From Roseiarcus sp963765375 (lineage in GTDB: Bacteria; Pseudomonadota; Alphaproteobacteria; Rhizobiales; Beijerinckiaceae), in the NCBI GenBank assembly GCA_963765375.1, contig CAVXVZ010000001.1, positions 1 through 64,000 on the forward strand: a stretch of 64,000 nt of DNA. The letters run 5' to 3'. Shown one piece after another: positions 43,864-52,516 of this stretch. Made by a program: the position numbers and the translations under genes. The stretch's first letter is position 1. Each line of letters starts with the position of its first letter. The notes under the pieces are model-generated. The model was not told the origin of the DNA. It saw only the letters and a program-made list of their open reading frames with translations, and did not search any database.

Positions 43864-44469
43864 GTGAAGCTCGCCGTCACCATGGAGCTCCATGCGTACT
43901 GGAACAGGCTCAGGGGAGCGCGCAGCGCGCCCGAGCGCAACGATGTCGACCCGGGCGCGATCCGCGGCGTGCTTGCCGATACGTTCGTGCTCGATTTCGA
44001 CGAGGGGCGCGGGTTTCCGTTCCGGATCGCCGGATCGAGGGCCAATGCGATCTTCCTGAAAGAGCTTAGGGGCCTCTCCTTTCTCGAGCTTTGGCGCGAC
44101 GCCGATCGCAAGGAGCTCGATTCGGTTCTTCATTGCGTCGCCGACGAGGCGCAGCCGTTCCTCATCGGCGCCGAGGCGCGGCCGCCCGGTCTTGGAACGG
44201 TGGACATCGAGGCCATTCTCCTGCCGCTTCGTCACCACGGATTGACCCATTCGCGCGTTCTCGGCGCCTTCGCCGTCCATGCGGCGCCGTCGTGGATAGG
44301 ACTCGTGGGCTCCGGGCCGATCATGCTGACCTCGCTTCGCGCGCTCGATCCGCCGTCCCGCCCCGGCTCGGCCGGGGACGGCGCGACGCCGGCCGGCTTT
44401 TCGCTCCGCAACCCTCCCAAGCGCTACAAGCATCTCTTTGTCTATTCCGGCGAACGCCGAATGACCTGA
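43864..44469 (+). CDS. PAS-domain protein
   Basis: A 201-aa soluble protein of the PAS_5 type: HAYWNRLRGARSAPERNDVD then FRIAGSRANAIFLKEL and FLELWRDADR form the PAS-like core. The C-terminal part (HLFVYSGERRMT) is short. Both a GTG at 43864 (GGGGAAG just upstream) and an ATG at 43882 are usable starts. It lies just upstream of the PilZ gene on the same strand, which fits a small signalling unit, but no output domain is seen. The ligand is unknown. Confidence 0.72.
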   Translation: MKLAVTMELHAYWNRLRGARSAPERNDVDPGAIRGVLADTFVLDFDEGRGFPFRIAGSRANAIFLKELRGLSFLELWRDADRKELDSVLHCVADEAQPFLIGAEARPPGLGTVDIEAILLPLRHHGLTHSRVLGAFAVHAAPSWIGLVGSGPIMLTSLRALDPPSRPGSAGDGATPAGFSLRNPPKRYKHLFVYSGERRMT

Positions 44470-44604
44470 CGTTGCGGAGTTTGCGGCCCGTAACAGCGCC
44501 TTAATCCCTCTCCGTTAAGGTTAGGACGCAGGGGCCGGCCTGCTCGCGAACCGTCGATCGCGTCCGCCTGTGTCCGGCGTAGAGAATCCAAGGAGCACGC
44601 CGCC

Positions 44605-45217
44605 ATGGGCGCCCTGGCATGGAGCATCGCGGAGCCGGCGCCGCTGGAGCGCCGGCGCCATCAGCGCGTCAAGGTGCGCCTGGCGGGACGGTTCATGCGG
44701 TCGGACCGCCTGGAATTCGACTGCGAATTCGATCGACGCCTCTCCCGGCGGCATCGCGTTCTCGTCCGAAGCCGGGGTTCAGCCCAGCGAACGCATCGTC
44801 GCCTACCTCAACCAGATCGGCCGTATCGAAGGCAGGGTGGCGCGAACTTTCCCGACCGGGTTCGCGGTCCAGATGACCTTGCCGCAAGCCAAGCGGGAGA
44901 AGCTTGCCGATCAGCTCACATGGCTCGCAAACCGCCAATCTCTCGGGCTGCCCGAGGACCGGCGCCACGAACGCATTGCGCCGCGCGACCGGTACACGAT
45001 GCTCAGGCTCGCCAACGGCCGCGAATTCACCGCCAGCCTGATCGACATCTCGATCTCAGGGGCGGCCCTCAGCGTCGACTTCCAGCCGCCGCTCGGCGCG
45101 CGCGTCGTCGTGGGCTCGACGCAGGCTCAGGTCGTGCGTCACCTCGACCTCGGCATCGCGGTCGAGTTCATGCGCCCGTTTCCGGCCGACGACTTCAGCG
45201 AAGACACCACGCTCTGA
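44605..45217 (+). CDS. PilZ-domain protein, split by an apparent +1 frameshift
   Basis: A c-di-GMP-type receptor. The first frame carries ERRRHQRVKVRLAGRFMRSD, a PilZ RxxxR motif, and the second frame the continuation DASPGGIAFSSEAG and a second PilZ domain (RRHERIAPRDRYTMLRLANG and DISISGAALSVDF). The break is GAATTC at 44725-44730; GAATC gives FDCESIDASPGGIAF, consistent with the PilZ D/NxSxxG motif. The corrected product is 203 aa with two PilZ domains. The start MGALAWSIAEPAP is at 44605. A GANTC-linked base-calling error is likely. The target is not known. Confidence 0.8.
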
Positions 45218-45247
45218 CGGTCACACGCCAGGATCGATGCGCTTCGC

Positions 45248-45647
45248 CTATTCCTCCTCGTCGAGATCGACGTCCAGAATCGCCATTTGCAGCGTGAAGG
45301 TCGAGCCTGCGGGATCGTCGGCGGAGATGACGCCGAGAAAGTCGGGACCATTGTTGAGCTCGACCGAGTTCGCTTTTCTTGAGCCGCCCGGCGATTGTCA
45401 GCTTGTCGTTCTCGAACAAGCGGCGAAGATAGTCCTGCAGAACCGGACGGCCGACCGGAACTCTCATTGCGAACGCGAACGAGCGGTCGCCGTCCTCGTC
45501 GTCGACCGTGATCGTTCCGAGCTTGCGCTCGCCGAGCGACACGTCCGCCGCTTCGGCGGACCGCGAATTCGGAGCGACCTTAAGCGTCGGCGCGCCAAAC
45601 GAACGGCGCAGGAACTCCCTGAGTTTCACGATCTCGGTTTTGTCCAT
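45248..45647 (-). CDS. Tandem DUF3126-like protein, split by an apparent +1 frameshift
   Basis: The start MDKTEIVKLREFLRRSFGAP then DEDGDRSFAFAMRVPV is a DUF3126-like domain, a small alphaproteobacterial family of unknown function. The second half (VLQDYLRRLFENDKLTIAG ... LGVISADD ... FTLQMAILDVDL) repeats it and is closer to the family consensus. A frame break at 45366-45371 (GAGTTC on the plus strand) is a GANTC site; correction gives KKSDSVELNNGPDFLGV, fitting the family KDDSAEVYIGDEFIGV. The corrected product is 132 aa. Two copies in one chain is unusual for this short family. Confidence 0.78.
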
Positions 45648-45793
45648 GATCTCTCCCCGGCTCGAGAGCCGCGCGCCGAGGCTCTGCCACGAAGGGGCGC
45701 CGCGTTGCAAGACAGGGAACCGACCGCGAGCGCTTATTTCAACGTGTTCTTCTCCCCGTTTCGGGGAGAAGGGGCGCGTGTGGCGCGGCAGCT

Positions 45794-46624
45794 TTACGCC
45801 TCGAGCGCCTTCTCGGCGAGGATCTGGTTCATGTCGCGGGCAGGCTCTGCGCAGCCCGCCTCGCCGACAATGCGCGCAGGGACCCCGGCGACCGTCTTGT
45901 TGTGCGGCACCGGATGGAGCACCACCGAGCCCGCCGCCACCCGCGCGCAATAGCCGATCTCGATGTTGCCGAGGATCTTCGCCCCCGCGCCGATGAGCAC
46001 GCCGTGGCGGATCTTGGGATGCCGGTCTCCGGTCTCCTTGCCGGTGCCGCCGAGCGTCACGCCCTGCAGGATCGAGACGTTGTCCTCGATCACCGTCGTC
46101 TCACCCACGACGACGCTGGTTGCGTGATCGATGAAGATGCCCTTGCCGATGCGCGCATTCGGGTTGATGTCGACGCCGAACGCGGCCGAAACGAGGCTTT
46201 GCAGGCTCAGGGCGAAATCCCGCTTGCCCGCCTTCAACAGCCAATGCGACAGGCGATAGGCCTGCAGGGCCTGGAAGCCTTTGAAATAGAGCAGCGGCTC
46301 CATCATCCTGAGGCACGCTGGGTCGCGGTCGGCGACCGCGATGATGTCGGCGCGGAACGCGTCGCCGATCGAAGGGTCGCGAGCGATCGCGTCGACGAAG
46401 GTCTGTCGGATCAGCGCGGCGGGAAGGTCGCGATTGTCGAGCCGCGCCGCGACTCGGTGCGCGACCGCGCTCTCCAGCGTGTCGTGATTGAGGATCGCCG
46501 TCACGAGGAATGTCGCGAGTTCCGGCTCGCGCCGCAACGCTTCTTCGGCTTCCTGGCGGATGCGCGCGAACAGCGGATCATTGCCTGCGAGCCCGACGAT
46601 CCGGGCGGTCAGACCTTGCGCCAT
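45794..46624 (-). CDS. cysE: Serine O-acetyltransferase
   Basis: Makes O-acetylserine from serine and acetyl-CoA, the first step of cysteine synthesis. An N-terminal helical domain (about 1-140) ends in FQALQAYRLSHWLL with the catalytic His/Asp region, and the C-terminal half is a left-handed beta helix with hexapeptide turns (INPNARIGKGIFIDHATSVV, IEDNVSILQGVTLGGTGK, GVLIGAGAKILGN). 276 aa is normal. The ATG at 46624 follows GGGGAG. The end has NQILAEKALEA. Confidence 0.94.
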   Translation of the reverse strand: MAQGLTARIVGLAGNDPLFARIRQEAEEALRREPELATFLVTAILNHDTLESAVAHRVAARLDNRDLPAALIRQTFVDAIARDPSIGDAFRADIIAVADRDPACLRMMEPLLYFKGFQALQAYRLSHWLLKAGKRDFALSLQSLVSAAFGVDINPNARIGKGIFIDHATSVVVGETTVIEDNVSILQGVTLGGTGKETGDRHPKIRHGVLIGAGAKILGNIEIGYCARVAAGSVVLHPVPHNKTVAGVPARIVGEAGCAEPARDMNQILAEKALEA

Positions 46625-46762
46625 CACAAACTCCCCAACTCGGCCGAACAAAACCGACCGGACGGGCACTCTAGCACGGACGCGCCCTTCCCGGGAATGC
46701 CCGCGCCCAGGCGTAAGTATGTCTTTCGCCTGGGCGCAGGATTCCGGAGCTGTTGCGCCGCC

Positions 46763-47125
46763 TCAATGACGGGTGACGCTGGCGCCGGTGTTGTTGTCGG
46801 ATGTGGTCGTCGTTTGGCTCGCGCAAGGCGCCACAGGAACAACGAGCGCGGGGGCCACAACGGTTGGCCCGGGCCCGGGGGCGATGCCGCCGACTATCCC
46901 GCCCGCGGCGCCGCCGACCGCGGCTCCGACCGGGCCGCCCACCACAGCGCCCGCCACTGCGCCGCCGGCCGCCCCGGTTACGGCGCCGCCGCGCGGCCCA
47001 ACTAAATCGTGAATCCTCGGGGCGAAGGATGGAACTTTCCGACGGCTCAGATGTTGGGCCGCGAGGTCGTTGGTTCGGACGACGCTTGGACATATGAATA
47101 TGCGCCTCGTGCTGGCCTTGATCAT
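46763..47125 (-). CDS. Possible glycine-zipper protein
   Basis: Up to 120 aa. The middle (VGPRGGAVTGAAGGAVAGAV then GGPVGAAVGGAAGGIVGGI) is a strong glycine-zipper (GxxxG repeats) typical of small envelope proteins. The N-terminal 40 residues look non-native and no signal peptide is found, so the true start is unclear, or the gene is partial. The other strand is Pro/Ala-rich, a mirror of the same repeats. Only the zipper supports it. Confidence 0.35.
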   Translation of the reverse strand: MIKASTRRIFICPSVVRTNDLAAQHLSRRKVPSFAPRIHDLVGPRGGAVTGAAGGAVAGAVVGGPVGAAVGGAAGGIVGGIAPGPGPTVVAPALVVPVAPCASQTTTTSDNNTGASVTRH

Positions 47126-47285
47126 TATTGTCTATCTTGTCGGAGTCGGCGTCGTTCTATCGCCGGTCGTTCGCTCGACGTGGAACGCGGAGCCCGCCTC
47201 GGCGCTCGCCCAGAGCGTTGCGCAAGCGCTGCCCGACGCACTCGCCTGGCCGGTCAGGGCGGCGCATTCAGTGACCGGGTCCTGA
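47094..47285 (+). CDS. Small single-pass membrane protein
   Basis: A 63-aa protein whose first 25 residues (LVLALIIIVYLVGVGVVLSP) form a membrane helix or signal anchor, followed by a short polar tail (SALAQSVAQALPDALAWPV). ATG at 47094; an ATG two codons later is possible. It overlaps the start region of the opposite glycine-zipper reading by 32 bp. No family recognised. Confidence 0.5.
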   Translation: MNMRLVLALIIIVYLVGVGVVLSPVVRSTWNAEPASALAQSVAQALPDALAWPVRAAHSVTGS

Positions 47286-47297
47286 ACGCTAAAGGGA

Positions 47298-47879
47298 CTA
47301 GGTTTTGGCGATGGGCGCGGCCGGCCGATAGCCCGGCCACATGCGGGTCAGTATCGTATCGCGCTTGATCGCCGCGTGCCAGACGACCGCGCCAAGATGC
47401 GCGGCCAGCACGAACGCGATCGTCCAGGCGAATACGTAGTGGGCCCAGCTAGCCGCCTCGTCGAGGGACTTGTCTTTGCCCACGAGTCTCGGCAGGTTGA
47501 ACAGCCCGAACCAGGGAACCTCCGAGCCGCCCGCGGTTGATGTCAGGTAGCCGCTTACCGGCATCGCGACCATCAGCGCATAGAGAGCGAGGTGCCCTGC
47601 GCGAGACGCCGCGTGGATCAACCTGCCAAGCGGTTCAGCGTAATCTGGCGCGCCGGCGACAAGGCGCCAAATGATGCGCAGCACGACCAGCCCAAACACA
47701 GTCACCCCGATAGACTTGTGGAAGAATAGAACTTCGGAACGAAACCCGCCGCGCGGAAGAAGCGAGGCCCATACGCCAAGCGCGAGCGCGATAAATATGA
47801 GCGCGGCCATCAGCCAATGAATTGCGCGCAACCCGGGATCGTACACCCCGACCTCGCGCGGCGGCGGAAACACTTTCAT
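47298..47879 (-). CDS. Cytochrome b561-family membrane protein
   Basis: A 193-aa inner-membrane di-haem b protein. Four membrane helices are seen. AIHWLMAALIFIALALGVW has the first haem histidine, FFHKSIGVTVFGLVVLRIIW the second, and ASWAHYVFAWTIAFVLAAH and GAVVWHAAIKRDTIL supply the others. Bacterial b561 proteins pass electrons from the quinone pool to periplasmic partners, including superoxide (CybB). The partner is not known. The ATG at 47879 begins the protein at MKVFPPPREVG. Confidence 0.85.
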   Translation of the reverse strand: MKVFPPPREVGVYDPGLRAIHWLMAALIFIALALGVWASLLPRGGFRSEVLFFHKSIGVTVFGLVVLRIIWRLVAGAPDYAEPLGRLIHAASRAGHLALYALMVAMPVSGYLTSTAGGSEVPWFGLFNLPRLVGKDKSLDEAASWAHYVFAWTIAFVLAAHLGAVVWHAAIKRDTILTRMWPGYRPAAPIAKT

Positions 47880-47958
47880 GAACTGGAACTCAGCGAGAAG
47901 ATCTGTCCATGTGGCTCCGGAAAGCGACGATCTCAAGGCCGTGGGCTTCGCCGATCGT

Positions 47959-48735
47959 TCACGCCTCGAAGATCGCGACCGCCCGCGTCCAGCCGGCGGA
48001 GGCGCGCTCGATCTTCACCGGAAAGCAGGCGACCTTGAAGCCGGTCGAGGGCAGAGCCTCGAGGTTGTGCAGTTTCTCGATGTGGCAATAGCCGATGTGG
48101 CGGCCGGCCTTGTGACCTTCCCAGATGATCGAGGGATCGTGGGTCTCGGCGAAGCGTCGCGCGGTATGGACGAACGGCGCATCCCAGCTCCAGGCATCGG
48201 TTCCGGTCACCCTGACGCCCTGCTTCAAGAGGTGAAGCGTCGCCTCTGCCCCCATGCCGCAGCCCGAGGCGACGTAGTCCGGGCGGCCGTATTTAGCCCC
48301 GGCGCTGGTGTTGACGAGGACGATGTCGAGCGGTTCGAGCTTGTGCCCGATGCGCGCGAGCTCGGCGTCGACGTCGGCGGCGGTCGCGACATGGCCGTCG
48401 GCGAAATGGCGGAAGTCGAGCTTCACGCCGCTCTGAAAACACCATTCGAGGGGCACGTCGTCGATCGTCGAGGCCCGCTCGCCCTCGTTCATGGTTGGGT
48501 GATAGTGCCAGGGAGCGTCGAGATGGGTGCCGTTGTGAGTCGTGAGTTGCACGCGCTCGATCGCCCATCCCTGCCCATCCGGCAGATCCTCCTTCTTGAG
48601 TCCCGGAAAGAACGGCAGGATCTGCGGCAGACTCTGCTGATGATCGACGTACTCGATCGTGGGGCCAAGCCCTGGCGGGTCGGCGGGGACGTCGTTCTGC
48701 AACGGCGCCGAAATGTCGATGAAGCGTCGAGCCAT
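47959..48735 (-). CDS. Cyclase-family (kynurenine formamidase-like) hydrolase
   Basis: A 258-aa metal-dependent hydrolase of the Cyclase family (kynurenine formamidase and related isatin hydrolases). HNGTHLDAPWHYHPTMN (residues about 66-82) is the HxGTHxDxPxH zinc motif. PTIEYVDHQQSLPQI and CHIEKLHNLEALPSTGFKVA, with ARIAcidic ends, complete the fold. No kyn genes are near. The physiological substrate is unknown. It follows cytochrome b561 upstream of it on the same strand at about 80 bp. Confidence 0.82.
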   Translation of the reverse strand: MARRFIDISAPLQNDVPADPPGLGPTIEYVDHQQSLPQILPFFPGLKKEDLPDGQGWAIERVQLTTHNGTHLDAPWHYHPTMNEGERASTIDDVPLEWCFQSGVKLDFRHFADGHVATAADVDAELARIGHKLEPLDIVLVNTSAGAKYGRPDYVASGCGMGAEATLHLLKQGVRVTGTDAWSWDAPFVHTARRFAETHDPSIIWEGHKAGRHIGYCHIEKLHNLEALPSTGFKVACFPVKIERASAGWTRAVAIFEA

Positions 48736-48772
48736 GCGTTCCTCCCTGCGTCTCGCTAGGGGCCTGAAGCCG

Positions 48773-48994
48773 TTACCCTCCGCGTCCCTCCCGCCGAGCC
48801 AGTCTCGCGCCGAGCATGACGCTGGCGGCGAGGGCCGCCGGCAGGGCCAGCGTCAGCTGGAGGCCGACGACCCAAGTCGGAGCGGCGGCGAACGCCAGCG
48901 CGCTTGCGACGGCGACCCCGGCGAGGATGGCGGCCGCCAGAAACCCGTCGTCGACGAAGAGGCCGATCAGCTGCGCAACAATCGCGCCGATCAT
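48773..48994 (-). CDS. Small membrane protein coupled to a COG4280-type gene
   Basis: A 73-aa protein with two membrane helices (FVDDGFLAAAILAGVAVASA and WVVGLQLTLALPAALAASVM). Its ATG at 48994 overlaps the stop of the upstream gene (ATGA), so the two are translated together. The C-terminus is Arg-rich (GARLARREGRGG). No family is recognised. It likely works with its neighbour. Confidence 0.65.
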   Translation of the reverse strand: MIGAIVAQLIGLFVDDGFLAAAILAGVAVASALAFAAAPTWVVGLQLTLALPAALAASVMLGARLARREGRGG

Positions 48995-49737
48995 CCGGGC
49001 CCAGCCACTTGCGGCTTGAAAAGAGCGACCAGCGCCACGGCCACGCAGAGGAAGAGCGCGGTGAAAGCGACGATCGCCGAATCGCCGCCCGGCCATTCGA
49101 CGCCGAGGCTCTCGCCGGTCCAGAACAGGCCGAAGGCCGAAAGCATCACCCCGACTGCGAACTTGAGCGCGTTCTCCGGCACGCGCGCGAGCGGCCGATG
49201 GATCGCCGCGCCGATGACCGCCACCGCCACGCACGCCGCCAGGGCGCCCCCGCTCGCCAACCCGAGAAGGCCGTGCGCCGCGCCGACAGCGATCACGATG
49301 AATACGACCTCGATCCCTTCGAGCAGCACCGCCTTGAAAGCGGTCAGCCCGGCGATCCAGTCAAGTCCCTGCGCGCGCCGGCGTTCGGCTGCGGTCAGTT
49401 CGCGCGTCTCGCGCTGAAAGGCGGCGTCCTCGTCGTGCAGGGCGACGACACCGATCGCGCGCAGGATCGCATTGCGCAGCCAGCGCAGGCCGAACATGAG
49501 CAAGAGCACGCCGACGACAAACTGCAAGGCGCGGATTGGAATGGCGCCGATGAGCGGCCCGAGGGCGACCACGATCAGCGCGAGCGCAGCCAGAGCCGCC
49601 GCGGCGCCGGTCAGGGCCGGCCGCCAGCCGCGCCCGAGCCCGACGGCGAGAACGATCGTCAGCGCCTCGACCGCTTCTACGAACGAGGCGGCGAACGAAG
49701 CCCCCGCGACGGACACGATCGTGGTCTGGTTCGTCAT
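48991..49737 (-). CDS. COG4280-type multi-pass membrane protein
   Basis: A 248-aa membrane protein with about seven helices. It begins MTNQTTIVSVAGASFAASFV. The pattern ASFVEAVEALTIVLAVGLGRG early and LTAFKAVLLEGIEVVFIVIA later are similar repeats, a doubled fold seen in a group of predicted membrane proteins with a conserved E in the helix. The role is unknown; some relatives are thought to move cations. The ATG at 49737 is preferred to an upstream reading that overlaps the LysE gene. Confidence 0.75.
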   Translation of the reverse strand: MTNQTTIVSVAGASFAASFVEAVEALTIVLAVGLGRGWRPALTGAAAALAALALIVVALGPLIGAIPIRALQFVVGVLLLMFGLRWLRNAILRAIGVVALHDEDAAFQRETRELTAAERRRAQGLDWIAGLTAFKAVLLEGIEVVFIVIAVGAAHGLLGLASGGALAACVAVAVIGAAIHRPLARVPENALKFAVGVMLSAFGLFWTGESLGVEWPGGDSAIVAFTALFLCVAVALVALFKPQVAGPG

Positions 49738-49775
49738 CGCCGGGCCTCTCCCCTGCGCCGCAGGGCGCGCGCCTG

Positions 49776-50390
49776 TCAGCTCGACCGTCTGGCCAGGGAA
49801 AGCCACAAACCTCCACCGATGAGGACGGTTCCGGACAACCGGCCGAGCAGCTTCGCCCGCTTGGGTTTCATGAACCACGTGCGGCCCATCCCCGCCGCGA
49901 CCGCCCAGGCGCAATCGGAAACGCCGGCAAGGAGGACCGTGGCGACGCACATCGCGACCAATTGCGGCCCAGCCGGCAGCCGCGGATCGATGAACTGCGG
50001 CAGGAAGGCGGTGAAGAAGACGATCGTCTTCGGATTGCTGAGCGCGACCAGGATTCCGCGGACGAACCGGGTCCGCCCGGTCTCCATCAGCCTTGCGTCG
50101 CCTTCGCCCGCATGCCGCCACGCCTGGACGCCAAGCCATAGGAGATAGGCCGCGCCGGTCCAGCGCAAAGCCTCGAACAGGAGGTCGGCATGCGCGTGCA
50201 CCCACCCGAGCGCCGAAGCGATCGCGGCCAAAAGCAGGGCATTGCCGACGGTCGTCCCTGCGGCGGTGGTCAACGCGGCGCGCGGTCCTTGCAGGACCCC
50301 GGTGGAGATGATGAGGGTCACGATCGGGCCGGGCGCGATGATGAGGACGATCGTGATCAGCAAGAAGGCCGAAAATAGCTCGATATTCAT
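49776..50390 (-). CDS. LysE/RhtB-family exporter
   Basis: A 204-aa inner-membrane exporter of amino acids or their derivatives. The signature LLITIVLIIAPGPIVTLIIS at the N-terminus with LYGAPGP-like proline, GNALLLAAIASALGW, and LRWTGAAYLLWLGVQAWR are typical; six helices are expected. A later ALSNPKTIVFFTAFLPQFID is the second conserved stretch. The substrate is not known. It begins one gene after the TauE gene on the same strand. Confidence 0.87.
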   Translation of the reverse strand: MNIELFSAFLLITIVLIIAPGPIVTLIISTGVLQGPRAALTTAAGTTVGNALLLAAIASALGWVHAHADLLFEALRWTGAAYLLWLGVQAWRHAGEGDARLMETGRTRFVRGILVALSNPKTIVFFTAFLPQFIDPRLPAGPQLVAMCVATVLLAGVSDCAWAVAAGMGRTWFMKPKRAKLLGRLSGTVLIGGGLWLSLARRSS

Positions 50391-50424
50391 GTCCGCTCGC
50401 TCCGCGCTCGAACCCGCTTTATCG

Positions 50425-51171
50425 CTAAGCCGCCTTCCAGAACAGCCCGATCGTGAGCGCGACTCCGATCGCGACGACGCCCAGTTTCAATAGCCTCTCG
50501 TTGACGCTTTTGAGCATCAGCGCGCCGGCCCAGCCGCCGAACGAGGCGCCAAGCGCGGCGACGAGCGCCTGCAGCCAATGCACATCCTTGGAAAAGACGA
50601 AGATTAAGACCGCGGACGCGTTCGCCATTCCGGCCAGGATGTTCTTGAGCGCCCCGGCGTTGCGCACCGCAATGCCGGTCATGGTGAGCGCGGCCATCAT
50701 CATAAAGCCGATGCCGCCGCCGAAATAGCCGCCGTAAACTGCGATGAAGAATTGGATGACGGCCATGCCCCAGGGCGGCAGCCGACCCTCGACCTCGTCG
50801 ACCGACCGGCGAAAGAAACTGCCCCAGGCGAAAAGCGCGGTCGCGAACAGCACGAGCCACGGCACGAGGCGGGCGAACACGGACGGCGGCGTCGCGAGCA
50901 GGATGAGCGCGCCGATCCCCCCGCCGACGAGGCTGACGAGAACAAGCGTCCGCATCGTCAGGCCCGGCGGGCTCATTGCGTCCGCGCGCCCGGTGAAGCC
51001 GGTGACCAGCTGGGCTGGAAACAGGGCCACGGTCGAAGTGATGTTGGCCGCGCGCGCGTCCATGCCGGTCAGCATCAGCGACGGAAGCGTGATGAACGAG
51101 CCGCCGCCGGCGAGCGCGTTCTGCGTTCCCGCCCAGATCGAAGCGATGAAGAGGACAATGAGAGCGGTCAT
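50425..51171 (-). CDS. TauE/SafE-family exporter
   Basis: A 248-aa inner-membrane protein with about eight helices. The family hallmark is two similar halves, seen here as NALAGGGSFITLPSLMLTGM and AVYGGYFGGGIGFMMMAALT, each with a GGG/GGx turn. Relatives export sulfite, sulfoacetate or similar sulfur-containing anions. No sulfur gene is adjacent, so the substrate is open. It precedes LysE in the same orientation, 34 bp apart. Confidence 0.86.
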   Translation of the reverse strand: MTALIVLFIASIWAGTQNALAGGGSFITLPSLMLTGMDARAANITSTVALFPAQLVTGFTGRADAMSPPGLTMRTLVLVSLVGGGIGALILLATPPSVFARLVPWLVLFATALFAWGSFFRRSVDEVEGRLPPWGMAVIQFFIAVYGGYFGGGIGFMMMAALTMTGIAVRNAGALKNILAGMANASAVLIFVFSKDVHWLQALVAALGASFGGWAGALMLKSVNERLLKLGVVAIGVALTIGLFWKAA

Positions 51172-51255
51172 TCACAGACGGTTCGTATCACGCGAGCTTC
51201 CGCGCCGCGCGCCCCCAAGCCGACCAGCGTCCCGAGAGGCGTCCGCTTCTTTCGC

Positions 51256-52467
51256 TCACTTTGTCAACGGGCAGCCGCTGTCGGCGGCGGTCGGATAGGC
51301 GGTGTCGCCGGGCACGGTGGCGAGCAGCTTGTAATAATCCCAGTCGCGTTTGCTTTCCGATGGCTTCTTGACCTCGAACAGATAGAGGTCCGTCACCATG
51401 CGCCCATTGGCCTGCACATGCCCGTGCGCAGTGAAGGCGTCATCGACCGGCAGCTCCTTGAGTTTCTTGGCGACCGCATCGGCGTCCTTCGTCCCGGCGG
51501 CTTTCACCGCCTTGAGATATTGCAAGGTCGCCGAATAAACGCCGGCGTGGACCATGTTCGGCATCCGCCCGATGCGTTTGAAGAAGCGTTCGCCGAACTC
51601 GCGCGTCCGCTCGTTGAGGTCCCAATAGTAGCTCTCGGTCAGCACCAGGCCCTGCGCGGCTTCCAGCCCGAGGCCGTGGACTTCCGCCAAGGTCATGAGC
51701 AGCGCCGCGAGCCGCTGGCCGCCGGCGACGATGCCGAATTCCGCCGCTTGTTTGACCGAATTCACGGTGTCCTGACCAGCGTTGGCGAGGCCGACAATCT
51801 TCGCCTTGGAGCTTTGCGCCTGCAAGAGGAAGGACGAGAAGTCGGGAGTGTTGAGCGGATAGAGCACGCGGCCGAGCACCTTGCCCCCGCTGGCCGTGAT
51901 GACGTCGGTGGTGTCCTTCTCCAGCGCGTGACCGAAAGCGTAGTCCACGGTGATGAAGTACCAGGTGTCGCCGCCGGTCTTCACCAACGCACCCCCCGTC
52001 GAGACAGCGAGCGCGTGTGTGTCAAAGGCCCACTGGAAGCCGTAGGGCGCGCACGCCGAGCCGGTCAGCGCCGGCGTCGCCGAGCCCACGACGATATCGA
52101 TCTTCTTCTTATTAGCGGCGACCTGCTGCACGGCGAGCGCGACCGAAGAATTGTTGAGGTCGGTGATCATGTCGACGCCTTCGGCGTCGTACCAGCGGCG
52201 CGCGATGGCGGAAGCGAGATCGGGCTTGTTCTGGTGATCGGCGGTAACCAGCTCGATCTTCTCGCCGAGCACGCTGCCGCCGAAATCCTCAATCGCCATC
52301 TTCGCGCCTTCGACCGATCCTTTGCCGCTAAAATCCGCGTAGACCCCGGATTGGTCGTTGAGAACGCCGATCTTGACGCCCTGCGCGGACGCCGACGCGC
52401 CCGCAAGCAAAGCGCACGCCACAATGGCGGCGGCCGCCAATTGGAATGTTCTGAAGTTGAATCTCAA
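51256..52467 (-). CDS. ABC substrate-binding protein near a deaminase gene
   Basis: A 403-aa exported binding protein of the type I (Leu/Ile/Val-like) fold. I start it at TTG 52467, with GGGAGGT upstream, because the N-terminus LLRFNFRTFQLAAAAIVACA then ends at GASASAQ, a clean signal. Mature: VKIGVLNDQSGVYADFSGKG and LVTADHQNKPDLASAIARRW. No permease or ATPase is near; it may borrow those of a liv cluster, or be an orphan. It follows the 8-oxoguanine-deaminase-like gene on the same strand at 49 bp, so a purine-related ligand is possible but unproven. Confidence 0.85.
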   Translation of the reverse strand: MRFNFRTFQLAAAAIVACALLAGASASAQGVKIGVLNDQSGVYADFSGKGSVEGAKMAIEDFGGSVLGEKIELVTADHQNKPDLASAIARRWYDAEGVDMITDLNNSSVALAVQQVAANKKKIDIVVGSATPALTGSACAPYGFQWAFDTHALAVSTGGALVKTGGDTWYFITVDYAFGHALEKDTTDVITASGGKVLGRVLYPLNTPDFSSFLLQAQSSKAKIVGLANAGQDTVNSVKQAAEFGIVAGGQRLAALLMTLAEVHGLGLEAAQGLVLTESYYWDLNERTREFGERFFKRIGRMPNMVHAGVYSATLQYLKAVKAAGTKDADAVAKKLKELPVDDAFTAHGHVQANGRMVTDLYLFEVKKPSESKRDWDYYKLLATVPGDTAYPTAADSGCPLTK

Positions 52468-52516
52468 AAGTTTACCTCCCCGGAACCGCGAATGTCGCGC
52501 CGACATATCCGGCGCG

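Noticed and set aside
46773..47012. Pro/Ala/Thr-rich plus-strand reading
   Set aside because: It is the mirror image of the glycine-zipper repeats on the other strand and lacks a start context.
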